A stretch of DNA of 12,085 nucleotides, taken from an uncultured Prevotella sp. GTDB taxonomy: Bacteria > Bacteroidota > Bacteroidia > Bacteroidales > Bacteroidaceae. The first letter of the stretch is position 1. Each line of letters begins with the position of its first letter. Positions 1-6,505 of this stretch are shown piece after piece. The stretch is taken from positions 1 to 12,085 of the forward strand of contig URSZ01000067.1 in NCBI GenBank assembly GCA_900550635.1, written 5' to 3'. The position numbers and the translations under genes are program-made. The notes under the pieces were generated by a model, which had not been told where the DNA came from, did not search any database, and saw nothing but the letters and a program-made list of their open reading frames with translations.

Positions 1-1004
1 TACTTTATGGATTCCAGTCCACGGCCGTATTCCTTCAGGAACGAGAGGTCCTTGTATGCTGCCACGTATGCGCTGTCGATATACACGCCGAACGAAGCTA
101 TGTTCTTAATGCCCAAGTCGCTGTATAGTTCAATGTCCTTGCGGAACACGTCGCCGTCCCACTTAAGTTTCTTTGCCGGTTTCTTCCAGTCGCTCACGAG
201 CGACACGTCGAGCCAGTACTCGAGCACCACGACCTCGGCCGGGTCGAACACCTTGAGGTTGCGCACCAGATAGTCGTAGAACGTCTTGTTTGTGACGCCG
301 GTGCGCCCTTTGGCCACGGAGTCGTTGAGCGGCGCGTCCCATGTGCGGAAGAACGGGGCGAACTCGAGGAATATTCCTTCTTCGGGCTTTACCTTTTCGG
401 GTACTTCCATTGTGCCGTAATAAGCCAGGTGTGCCACCTTGGCCTCAGGATTCGTCTTGCGCAGCTCGCGAAGTATGCGGTTTTCCACAATCAGCGACTT
501 CTCGCTGTCGTTGTACTTGGAACATTCCGGACACTTGCACGTGGGTGCGCCGTCGTCCATCCAATAATAATACCTGTTGTTTGTCGGAGGATTCTCGCGT
601 GCATATTTCACGGCGTTGGCGGCTATTATGTCGAGCGCCTTGGCGGATGATACGCAGCAGTTAGCCTCGGGATTCCTGTTTCCGTGCTCGTCCATCCTGA
701 AAAGCGTGGAATCGGAAGCATACAAATCGCGCGGCAGCAGGCTCGACATGGCATGCCACTGGTAATCGATCAATATTCCCTGCTCCTCGCAGCGGCGCAG
801 TATGTCCCTGCCCTTTTCGGTCTGCGAGAAGCCTATCGGCACGCTCAGCGTGTTCAGTCCGTTCTGCTCGGCCAGCGCCACCCAGTCCAACGTCAGAAGG
901 TCTTCACTGCTTAACACAACGCCTTTCATTGGCGCGTCGGAATCCTTGCCCGCACACGAAAAAAGCATGGAGCAAACAATTAAAAAAGATAACAGATGTT
1001 TCAT
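1..1004 (-). CDS. DUF4838-like lipoprotein (3' end at or just beyond window edge)
   Basis: Reading leftward from the ATG at 1004-1002, 334 codons are open to base 3. The two remaining bases read TA, so the stop codon may fall exactly on the edge or the protein may continue. The N-terminus has a short hydrophobic stretch and a lipobox L-F-S-C with Cys17, followed by AGKDSD. An acidic stretch behind the lipid-bearing Cys is typical of Bacteroidetes surface-exposed lipoproteins, so outer-membrane anchoring facing outward is inferred. The middle has YYWMDDG (about 145-152), then CKCPEC (156-161), then an LAYYGT segment (about 193-198). This pattern resembles the DUF4838 family, which often accompanies glycan-degradation genes in Bacteroidetes and whose activity I do not know. 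The CxCxxC cluster could bind metal. The gene diverges from the membrane protein at 1239. Family assignment is from memory of the motif pattern, moderately sure; the reading frame is very sure. Confidence 0.8.
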   Translation of the reverse strand, partial: MKHLLSFLIVCSMLFSCAGKDSDAPMKGVVLSSEDLLTLDWVALAEQNGLNTLSVPIGFSQTEKGRDILRRCEEQGILIDYQWHAMSSLLPRDLYASDSTLFRMDEHGNRNPEANCCVSSAKALDIIAANAVKYARENPPTNNRYYYWMDDGAPTCKCPECSKYNDSEKSLIVENRILRELRKTNPEAKVAHLAYYGTMEVPEKVKPEEGIFLEFAPFFRTWDAPLNDSVAKGRTGVTNKTFYDYLVRNLKVFDPAEVVVLEYWLDVSLVSDWKKPAKKLKWDGDVFRKDIELYSDLGIKNIASFGVYIDSAYVAAYKDLSFLKEYGRGLESIK

Positions 1005-1238
1005 GATAAAAGATTTTTGCCGAAGTTATCACTTTTTACGCATTTACGGAAACATCCGTCCCGAAAATACTTATCCCGAACGTCGTAGCGGCCGTTTGCA
1101 CCACGGCATGCCGTTATCCGTCACTTACGGCTTGCAATTCGGGGCAAAGCCGCGCGGCAAGGCACAGCATACATGCCACATGCCTTTGTGCTACAGTAAA
1201 AAAGCGTAATTTTGCAGCCGTCTACGAAAGTACGCACA
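1005..1238. other. Divergent intergenic region between DUF4838 lipoprotein and Gate protein
   Basis: This 234-bp spacer holds the promoter of the rightward gene (1185-1214). For the leftward gene only a weak -7 match is seen: TAACTTCG read leftward at 1028-1021, one base off TAnnTTTG and 17 nt from the ATG. There are also two perfect short palindromes, ACGGCATGCCGT at 1103-1114 and GCCGCGCGGC at 1149-1158, either of which could be an operator or chance in GC-rich DNA. No open frame here looks like a gene. Confidence 0.55.
1185..1214 (+). promoter_or_regulatory. Bacteroidetes-type promoter for Gate protein
   Basis: TTTG at 1185-1188 (-33 element) is followed after 18 bp by TAATTTTG at 1207-1214, an exact match to the Bacteroidetes -7 consensus TAnnTTTG. 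The ATG at 1239 lies 25 nt after the -7 element. An in-frame TTG at 1212 lies inside the -7 element and so cannot be in the transcript; this decides the start of the next gene. Confidence 0.7.
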
Positions 1239-2222
1239 ATGAACAGGAATATCACCGAACTCCACCTTGCACGCCTGCGCGGATGTGCCTGCAAGGCTTT
1301 CCCAAAGTCGTGGCGGACCACCCTGTGGCTGCTCAAGATAATGTTGCCCGTGTCGTTTGCCGTTACGCTGTTGCAATATTACGGTGCTCTCGATTATGTG
1401 GCCCGCTTTCTTGACCCGCTGTTCAGCCGCCTCGGGCTGCCGGGCTACTCGGCCATAGCCTTCATCACCGCCGCGTCGCTCACCACATACGCGGGCATAG
1501 GCGTGCTCACGTCGCTCGCCCTCACGCTGCGCGAGGCAACAATCATCTCGCTCATGATGTTGCTGTGCCACGCCCTGCCCATGGAGTGTGCCGTTACACA
1601 CCGCACCGGCTCGTCGTTTTGGGGCATGGTGGCGCTGCGCATAAGCATGGCGTTCGCGGCGGCGTTGCTCCTCAACCTCGTGCTGCCCGAGATGAACGAA
1701 CCGTTCGGCTTCGCCTCGGCACACGCCACCGACGCCGGCATAGCAGCAGTGCTGGAAAACTGGGTGGTTGCCAACCTGAAGATGTCGGCCATGATTTTCG
1801 GTATAATCTATTTCCTCATGGTGCTGCAACAGGTGCTTATGGCCTACCGTCTCATAACCAGAATATCCCGCCTGTTGCGCCCGCTCATGCGAGTGTTCGG
1901 CCTGCCGGAAAACGCGGCCTACTTCTGGCTCGTGGGCAACGTGTTGGGCATATCATACGGCGGGGCGGTGATGTACGACTGCCTTCAAGACGGAAACATA
2001 TCCCACCGCAGCGCGGTGGCGGTGAACAGACACCTGGCCATGAACCACTCACTCATTGAGGACACATTGGTTTACGCCTCGATAGGTATCAGCGTGTTCT
2101 GGATTCTCGCCACGCGCGTGTTCTTCGCGCTCGTGGTGGTGTGGGGGCAACGGGCGTTAAGGCATTGCTACGCGCTGGTAAAAAGCAGTGCCCACGAACA
2201 TGCGCGCCACAACCTGCAATAA
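1239..2222 (+). CDS. Nucleoside-recognition (Gate) domain membrane protein
   Basis: This 327-residue polytopic inner-membrane protein has about seven or eight hydrophobic segments (roughly 27-47, 68-95, 100-118, 126-149, 180-203, 224-246, 277-302). It contains two copies of a motif typical of Gate/nucleoside-recognition domains: DPLFSRLGLPGYSAIAF (59-75) and RPLMRVFGLPENAAYFW (214-230). Each is followed by a glycine-rich membrane segment and later by a matching H/N-H...E motif (HALPME 111-116; NHSLIED 269-275). The family also includes SpmA/SpmB-like proteins and the FeoB core. The transported substrate, if any, cannot be told from sequence. The ATG at 1239 is chosen because the upstream TTG overlaps the promoter. 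No clear terminator follows; a stem-loop at 2262-2290 has no T-tract. Confidence 0.82.
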   Translation: MNRNITELHLARLRGCACKAFPKSWRTTLWLLKIMLPVSFAVTLLQYYGALDYVARFLDPLFSRLGLPGYSAIAFITAASLTTYAGIGVLTSLALTLREATIISLMMLLCHALPMECAVTHRTGSSFWGMVALRISMAFAAALLLNLVLPEMNEPFGFASAHATDAGIAAVLENWVVANLKMSAMIFGIIYFLMVLQQVLMAYRLITRISRLLRPLMRVFGLPENAAYFWLVGNVLGISYGGAVMYDCLQDGNISHRSAVAVNRHLAMNHSLIEDTLVYASIGISVFWILATRVFFALVVVWGQRALRHCYALVKSSAHEHARHNLQ

Positions 2223-2322
2223 AAAAGCGCCCTCCGCCAACTGCCGCACAACAGGCCATAACGCACAGGCCTCCCGCCCCAACCTGTGCGCAACAAAAAC
2301 ACTTGCAGAAACGCAATCCGGA
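2223..2322. other. Spacer after Gate protein with stem-loop lacking a T-tract
   Basis: CGCACAGG at 2262-2269 is the reverse complement of CCTGTGCG at 2283-2290, giving an 8-bp stem with a 13-nt loop. It is followed by CAACAAAAAC, so on the plus strand it is not a classical intrinsic terminator. No gene is supported here. Confidence 0.35.
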
Positions 2323-2505
2323 TTTGTCCGCCTTTTCCGCATGATTTTCAAACGGGTTTTCAGAGGGCAAAAAATATGTGCCTTGTATTTTAAAATATGT
2401 CTGAGATATTTCGAAATATGTCAGACATATTTTTTCTTTGCTCTCATGTGGGTTTTACACGCTGAAAACCAGTTTTCAATTTTCCGCACCAAAATCCGCC
2501 GTTTT
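2323..2505 (+). repeat. Intergenic repeat, copy 1 (core 2355-2470)
   Basis: This is the first of three copies of a dispersed element, all in the same orientation. The 116-bp core is bounded by GGTTTTCAG (2355-2363) and CTGAAAACC (2462-2470). Inside are three modules centred at 2381, 2402 and 2423, exactly 21 bp apart. The first has decayed (ATGTGCCTTGTAT); the second is ATGTCTGAGAT and the third ATGTCAGACAT. Modules 2 and 3 together form an almost perfect palindrome, 2392-2433: 21-bp arms, one mismatch, centred on TTCGAA. The right end reads TGAAAACCAGTTTTCA, itself an inverted repeat. Flanks similar to the other copies extend 32 bp to the left (from TTTGTCCGCC) and about 35 bp to the right. 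Function is unknown; it lies between two genes of the same direction. Confidence 0.9.
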
Positions 2506-2605
2506 ACGGCCCCGGTTTTTCATCGCCTTTTGTCCGTATCGGCCTGCGGCACCGGCGGCCGCAAAATTCATTGCCTCACACCGCAATGCGCCCGAACATT
2601 TTGCT

Positions 2606-2613
2606 TATCTTTA
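2606..2613 (+). promoter_or_regulatory. Probable -7 promoter element of GH2 gene
   Basis: TATCTTTA differs from TAnnTTTG only at the last base and lies 24 nt before the ATG at 2637, the same distance as the exact -7 elements elsewhere in the window. No convincing TTTG -33 element is seen at the right spacing. It suggests that the GH2 gene has its own promoter downstream of repeat copy 1, and that the in-frame TTG at 2571 and ATG at 2586 are not the start. Confidence 0.45.
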
Positions 2614-2636
2614 CATCCGTACAAAAACAACAAGAC

Positions 2637-5123
2637 ATGAAAAAACTTTTTTCACTAATCTTCGCCCTGTCGTGCCTTGCCGGTGCACAGGCGCAGGTAT
2701 CGTTCGGCAACGCCGCCAAAATAAACTACGACTGGAAGTTCATGCCGGGCGACACGGCAGCAGCCGCTTCCGCCACGTTCGACGACAAAGGCTGGCAAAG
2801 CGTCGACCTGCCCCACGACTGGAGCGTGAAAGGCCGCCTCGACCCCGACAACGCCAGCTGCGCGGGTTACCTGCCCGGCGGAACGGGCTGGTACCGCAAG
2901 GCGCTCGATATACCCTCCGGCGACAAAGGCAAAAAGATATTCATCTACTTCGAGGGCGTTTACAACCGCAGCGAGGTGTACCTAAACGGCCACCTTTTAG
3001 GCAAACGTCCCAACGGCTTCATCTCGTTCATGTACGACGCCACGCCCTATGTGCGCTTCGGCGGCGAGAACGTGGTCGCCGTGCGCGTGGACCACAGCCG
3101 CAGCGCCGACTGCCGCTGGTACACCGGCTCGGGAATATACCGCAACGTGTGGCTCGTGAAAGCCGACCCGCTGCACATAGCGCAATGGGGCGTGTATGCC
3201 TGGCCAAGCGAAGTAAGCACGCGGCGGGCAACGCTCAATGTAGAGACTGAGGTTAGCAACGAGGGAAACGCGGAGCGCAAAGTCACAGTTGAGAACACAC
3301 TGTACTCGGCCGACGGCCGCAAAGTGGCTTACGCCAAAAAGAACATCCGGACCGGAGCAGCCGCCACGGCAAAGGCAACCATGACGCTCAAAGTGAAGAA
3401 CCCGCAACTCTGGAGCACCGACACGCCCGTGCTTTACAACCTGAAAACCGTGGTAAGCGCCGACGGCCGCGTGACAGACAGCACCGTGACGCGCACAGGT
3501 TTCCGCTCGTTTGTGTTCGACCCCGACAAGGGTTTCTTTCTCAACGGCAAGAACATGAAGATGAAAGGCGTGTGCCTGCACCACGACGCGGGAGTACTCG
3601 GAGCAGCCGTGCCGCGCAGCGTATGGCGCGACCGTTTGGACTCGCTCAAGGCCTTGGGTTGCAATGCCGTGCGCACATCTCACAACCCGCAGTCGCCCGA
3701 CCTGTACGACCTGTGCGACGAGTTGGGAATGCTCGTACTCGACGAGGCTTTCGACGAATGGGAATACCCAAAGCGTAAATGGCTCGACGGCTGGAACGTG
3801 GGCACGCCGGGGTTTGAAAGCTCGTGCGACTTCTTCAACGAATGGGGCGAGCGCGACGTGGCCGACCTTGTGCGCCGCGACCGCAACCACGTCTCAGTCT
3901 TTGCCTGGAGCATAGGCAACGAGGTGGACTATCCCAATGACCCGTACTCCCACCCCGTACTCGACGGCATGGGTGAGGGAGACTTTGCGCAGCCTGTGTA
4001 CGGAGGATACAAAAAGGACGCACCCAAGGCGGAACGCTTGGGCGACATAGCCAAACGCCTGGCCGCCGCAGTGAAGAAATACGACCTTTCGCGTCCTGTT
4101 ACGGCAGGACTGGCGGGCGTTGTGATGTCTAACGCCACCGAATACCCCGGCGCGCTCGACATTGCGGGATACAACTACACCGAGAACCGTTACGACACCG
4201 ACCACAAGCTGTATCCCAACCGCGTTATCTACGGCAGCGAGAACAAACACTTTATCGACGCATGGTATGCGGTGAAAAACAACGAGCATATCTTCGGACA
4301 ATTCCTCTGGACGGGCATTGACTATCTTGGCGAAGCGCACGCATGGCCCTCGCGCGGGTTCTACGCCGGGCTGCTCGACCTGAGCGGAACGACAAAGCCG
4401 TTAGGATATTTCCGCAAAGCGTTGTGGAGCGAAAAGCCAACGGTGTACATAGGCACATATCCCTCGCCGCGCAAGACTACGGGCACCGATGACGAATGGA
4501 CACGCCTGCGCGCCGCAGCCAACGGCTCCGACCGCGAAGAAGCCGCGCCTTCATCCGAAGCATGGGCCGTGTGGAACTACGAAGAAGGCGAAACTGTGCG
4601 CGTGGTGTGCTACACCAACCAAGCCAGCGCTCGCTTGGAGTTGGACGGCAAGACCGTGGGCGAGGAAAAGCCCTACGACGCAAAGACGGGTATAATATAC
4701 TGGGACATCCCCTACCGCCCTGGCAGGCTCACGGCCGTTGCACTTGACGACAAGGGCACTGAAACCGCACGCTACGCCATAGAAACATCGGGCGCGCCCG
4801 CCGCTTTGCGTATCGTGTCTACACAAAAGCAGGCCAAGGCAGGCGACGTAGTGAAAGTGGTGCTCGAAATAACCGACAACAAAGGCATTCCCGCCGTACT
4901 GGCCGACAACGAGATAACATGCAACATATCTGGAGCGGCAAAGCTGCTGGGATTGGAAGCCGCCAACAACACCGACATGGGCGACTACACCGACAACCGC
5001 CAGCGCGCCTACAGGGGACGGCTAACAACCTACCTGAAAACGGCACGCAAGGGCGGCAAGGCATACGTGCGCTTCTCGTCGCCCATGCTCAAGGCCGCAG
5101 AATTGGAAATCACCGTAAAATAA
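2637..5123 (+). CDS. Secreted glycoside hydrolase family 2, beta-galactosidase-like
   Basis: The 828-residue enzyme begins with a signal peptide (MKKLFSLIFALSCLAGAQA, likely cut near residue 19; Cys13 leaves a weak chance of a lipoprotein). Domains in order are an N-terminal jelly-roll sugar-binding domain (about 25-195, with GTGWYRK and a WYTGSGIYRNVWL segment), an immunoglobulin-like domain (about 200-295), a TIM barrel (about 300-590), a DUF4982-like domain (about 635-715) and a Glyco_hydro2_C5-like domain (about 720-828). In the barrel, RTSHNPQSPDLYDLCDELG is the GH2 signature, Glu429 in SIGNEVD is the expected acid/base, and Glu535 in YGSENKH the expected nucleophile. The NxK motif of beta-glucuronidases is not seen after the barrel, which favours a beta-galactosidase or related exo-activity; the true substrate is not established. 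The ATG at 2637 is chosen because it starts the signal peptide. No SusC/SusD pair lies in the window. Confidence 0.92.
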   Translation: MKKLFSLIFALSCLAGAQAQVSFGNAAKINYDWKFMPGDTAAAASATFDDKGWQSVDLPHDWSVKGRLDPDNASCAGYLPGGTGWYRKALDIPSGDKGKKIFIYFEGVYNRSEVYLNGHLLGKRPNGFISFMYDATPYVRFGGENVVAVRVDHSRSADCRWYTGSGIYRNVWLVKADPLHIAQWGVYAWPSEVSTRRATLNVETEVSNEGNAERKVTVENTLYSADGRKVAYAKKNIRTGAAATAKATMTLKVKNPQLWSTDTPVLYNLKTVVSADGRVTDSTVTRTGFRSFVFDPDKGFFLNGKNMKMKGVCLHHDAGVLGAAVPRSVWRDRLDSLKALGCNAVRTSHNPQSPDLYDLCDELGMLVLDEAFDEWEYPKRKWLDGWNVGTPGFESSCDFFNEWGERDVADLVRRDRNHVSVFAWSIGNEVDYPNDPYSHPVLDGMGEGDFAQPVYGGYKKDAPKAERLGDIAKRLAAAVKKYDLSRPVTAGLAGVVMSNATEYPGALDIAGYNYTENRYDTDHKLYPNRVIYGSENKHFIDAWYAVKNNEHIFGQFLWTGIDYLGEAHAWPSRGFYAGLLDLSGTTKPLGYFRKALWSEKPTVYIGTYPSPRKTTGTDDEWTRLRAAANGSDREEAAPSSEAWAVWNYEEGETVRVVCYTNQASARLELDGKTVGEEKPYDAKTGIIYWDIPYRPGRLTAVALDDKGTETARYAIETSGAPAALRIVSTQKQAKAGDVVKVVLEITDNKGIPAVLADNEITCNISGAAKLLGLEAANNTDMGDYTDNRQRAYRGRLTTYLKTARKGGKAYVRFSSPMLKAAELEITVK

Positions 5124-5169
5124 CACTGCCGTTGCTACATTCTGCAACAGTAGTGGCAACATCAAAAAC

Positions 5170-5208
5170 AAAATTCCGCCGGGCACGATAAGAGTCCGGC
5201 GGAATTTT
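5170..5208 (+). terminator. Terminator after GH2 gene (possibly bidirectional)
   Basis: AAAATTCCGCCGG (5170-5182) pairs perfectly with CCGGCGGAATTTT (5196-5208): a 13-bp stem with a 13-nt loop, ending in four T. It starts 47 nt after the GH2 stop. The A-tract on the left arm would give a T-tract for leftward transcription, so it could also stop transcripts of the convergent AraC gene. Confidence 0.85.
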
Positions 5209-5248
5209 ACATATCATGCCTCTGTATTCATCCGTTTCCTGAAACTGA

Positions 5249-5268
5249 AAAAAACACGCGTGTTTTTT
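5249..5268. repeat. Perfect 20-bp palindrome
   Basis: AAAAAACACGCGTGTTTTTT is its own reverse complement, centred between 5258 and 5259. It lies between the GH2 terminator and repeat copy 2, touching the first bases of the latter. With its A/T tracts it could act as a weak terminator in both directions or as a protein-binding site. It is absent from the flanks of the other two repeat copies. Confidence 0.7.
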
Positions 5269-5448
5269 GTCTGCGTTTTTCGGGTGTTTTTTGAACGGGT
5301 TTTCAGAGGGCAAAAAATATGTCTGACATATTTCGAATTATGTCAGACATATTTTAAATTATCTCAGAGATATTTTCTCTTTGCTCCCATGCGGGGTTTA
5401 CGCTCTGAAAACCAGTTTTCAATTTTCGGGCACGGAAAGCGCCGTTTT
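5266..5448 (+). repeat. Intergenic repeat, copy 2 (core 5298-5413)
   Basis: The core is again 116 bp, from GGTTTTCAGAG (5298-5308) to its exact reverse complement CTCTGAAAACC (5403-5413), an 11-bp terminal inverted repeat. Modules ATGTCTGACAT, ATGTCAGACAT and ATCTCAGAGAT are centred at 5324, 5345 and 5366, exactly 21 bp apart. Here modules 1 and 2 form the large hairpin (5314-5355, 21-bp arms, one mismatch). GGGCAAA (5308-5314) can also pair with TTTGCTCCC (5380-5388) around a 2-nt bulge. The TGAAAACCAGTTTTCA end is at 5406-5421. Compared by eye, the core differs from copy 3 at only four positions, with no indels. It lies between convergent genes and ends six bases before the AraC stop codon. 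Confidence 0.93.
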
Positions 5449-5454
5449 CAGACA

Positions 5455-6351
5455 TCAGTTTGCTTGTCTGAATTCCTTGGGCGTGCAACCGGTTTGCTGC
5501 TTGAACATCCTTATGAAATGCTGCGGATACTGAAAGCCGAGCATGTCGGCAATCTGGCTTACGGTCTGATTTGAACCGAGGAGCATGTGCTTGGAACAGT
5601 CGATAACCTTGAGCTGTATGTATTCCTTGGCCGTTTTTCCCGTTTCCTTCTTTATCAGGTCGCCGAAATAGCTTGGCGACAGGCACGCCTTGTCGGCAAA
5701 ATAGCGTACCGAGGGCAGCCCTTGCCTTTGCGCGCTGCCGCTGCGGAAATAGTCGTTCAGTTCGTGCTCGAACTTATGCAGCACGTCGCTGTTCACCTTG
5801 CTTCGCGTGCAGAACTGGCGGTCGTAGAAGCGCAGGCAGTATTCGAGGAACAGTTCTATGTGCGTGCATAGCAGTTCGCGGCTGTGCGTGTCGACGGGGT
5901 GTTCCGTCTCTGCCTCTATGTTGTGCAGGCAGCCGGCAAGCAGTTCCTGCTCGCGGTCGGACAGGTGCAGCGCTTCGCTTTGCGCATAGTTGAAAAAGGT
6001 ATAGCGCTCCATGCGTTCGGCCAGCGGCGTGCCGTATATCAGGTCGGGGTGGAAAATCAGGCCGGTCACGTCCACCGGTTGTTCTTCGTCGATTATGTCC
6101 ACCTGCACCGTCTGCCCGGGAGCGAAACTCACCACCGTGCCTTTCTGGTAATCGTACTTCTGGCGGCCGTAGCGCAGCGTGCAATTCACGCCATGCTTGA
6201 TGAACAGGGCATAAATGCCGTAGTTCATCTTTACGTGGTTGACCGTTTTCCGTGCCTTGTTCATATCCACCACCGTTATGAGCGGGTGAAACGTGGGCAG
6301 GCCGTAAAGGTCGTTGTAAGCCTTAATGCTGTCAAGTTGTATTATTTCCAT
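5455..6351 (-). CDS. AraC-family transcriptional regulator
   Basis: This 298-residue protein has an N-terminal sensing region (about 1-180) with a cupin-like stretch (for example KGTVVSFAPGQTVQVD) and a C-terminal AraC-type double helix-turn-helix domain (about 210-298). The latter is shown by LSPSYFGDLIKKETGKTAKE in the first helix-turn-helix and VSQIADMLGFQYPQHFIRMF in the second, followed by the usual GCTPKEFR ending. The length is normal for the family. It diverges from the acetyltransferase at 6506 with 154 bp between starts, so it probably controls that gene and the hydrolase behind it; the inducer is unknown. The ATG at 6351 fits a -7 element 20 nt upstream. Confidence 0.9.
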   Translation of the reverse strand: MEIIQLDSIKAYNDLYGLPTFHPLITVVDMNKARKTVNHVKMNYGIYALFIKHGVNCTLRYGRQKYDYQKGTVVSFAPGQTVQVDIIDEEQPVDVTGLIFHPDLIYGTPLAERMERYTFFNYAQSEALHLSDREQELLAGCLHNIEAETEHPVDTHSRELLCTHIELFLEYCLRFYDRQFCTRSKVNSDVLHKFEHELNDYFRSGSAQRQGLPSVRYFADKACLSPSYFGDLIKKETGKTAKEYIQLKVIDCSKHMLLGSNQTVSQIADMLGFQYPQHFIRMFKQQTGCTPKEFRQAN

Positions 6352-6370
6352 AATGCCTTGGTGTTTAGCG

Positions 6371-6378
6371 CAAAATTA
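6371..6378 (-). promoter_or_regulatory. -7 promoter element of the AraC gene
   Basis: Read leftward this is TAATTTTG, an exact match to TAnnTTTG, 20 nt before the AraC ATG at 6351. No TTTG -33 element is seen at the expected distance, as is common where an activator helps. Confidence 0.6.
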
Positions 6379-6475
6379 ACGCATTTTTCCTTACGCCGCA
6401 CACTGCTGCCGCACAATCGGCAATAATGGTTATTTGTTCCGCAAAACATATACAAAACGCCCGCGCCGCGCGCAG

Positions 6476-6483
6476 TAATTTTG
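6476..6483 (+). promoter_or_regulatory. -7 promoter element of the acetyltransferase/hydrolase unit
   Basis: TAATTTTG matches TAnnTTTG exactly and lies 23 nt before the ATG at 6506. A -33 TTTG at normal spacing is missing; the nearest, at 6433-6436, is too far upstream. This fits a promoter that needs an activator, for which the divergent AraC protein is the natural candidate. Confidence 0.6.
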
Positions 6484-6505
6484 CAACATCGCAAAAGCTA
6501 CAAGC

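Noticed and set aside
1191..1829. Long leftward frame opposite the Gate protein gene
   Set aside because: Arg/His-rich composition without hydrophobic pattern or domain; a shadow of the GC-rich coding sequence on the other strand, as are the long frames opposite the GH2, hydrolase and CDF genes.
2997..3890. Leftward 297-codon frame inside the GH2 gene
   Set aside because: Antisense shadow: the plus-strand GH2 frame holds the catalytic motifs and domain order, and this frame has no recognisable domain or promoter.
2637..5123. Beta-glucuronidase assignment for the GH2 enzyme
   Set aside because: The Asn-x-Lys motif that recognises the glucuronate carboxylate is not seen after the barrel; SGTTKP stands there instead.
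5110..5313. Leftward open frames starting MPSENPF at repeats 1 and 2
   Set aside because: They only share the translated left end of the repeat, then diverge completely, and use TTG starts inside the palindromic element.
6395..6415. Direct repeat GCCGCACA at 6395-6402 and 6408-6415 as an AraC operator
   Set aside because: The 13-bp spacing and GC-rich content are not distinctive and there is no second supporting site; it could be chance.
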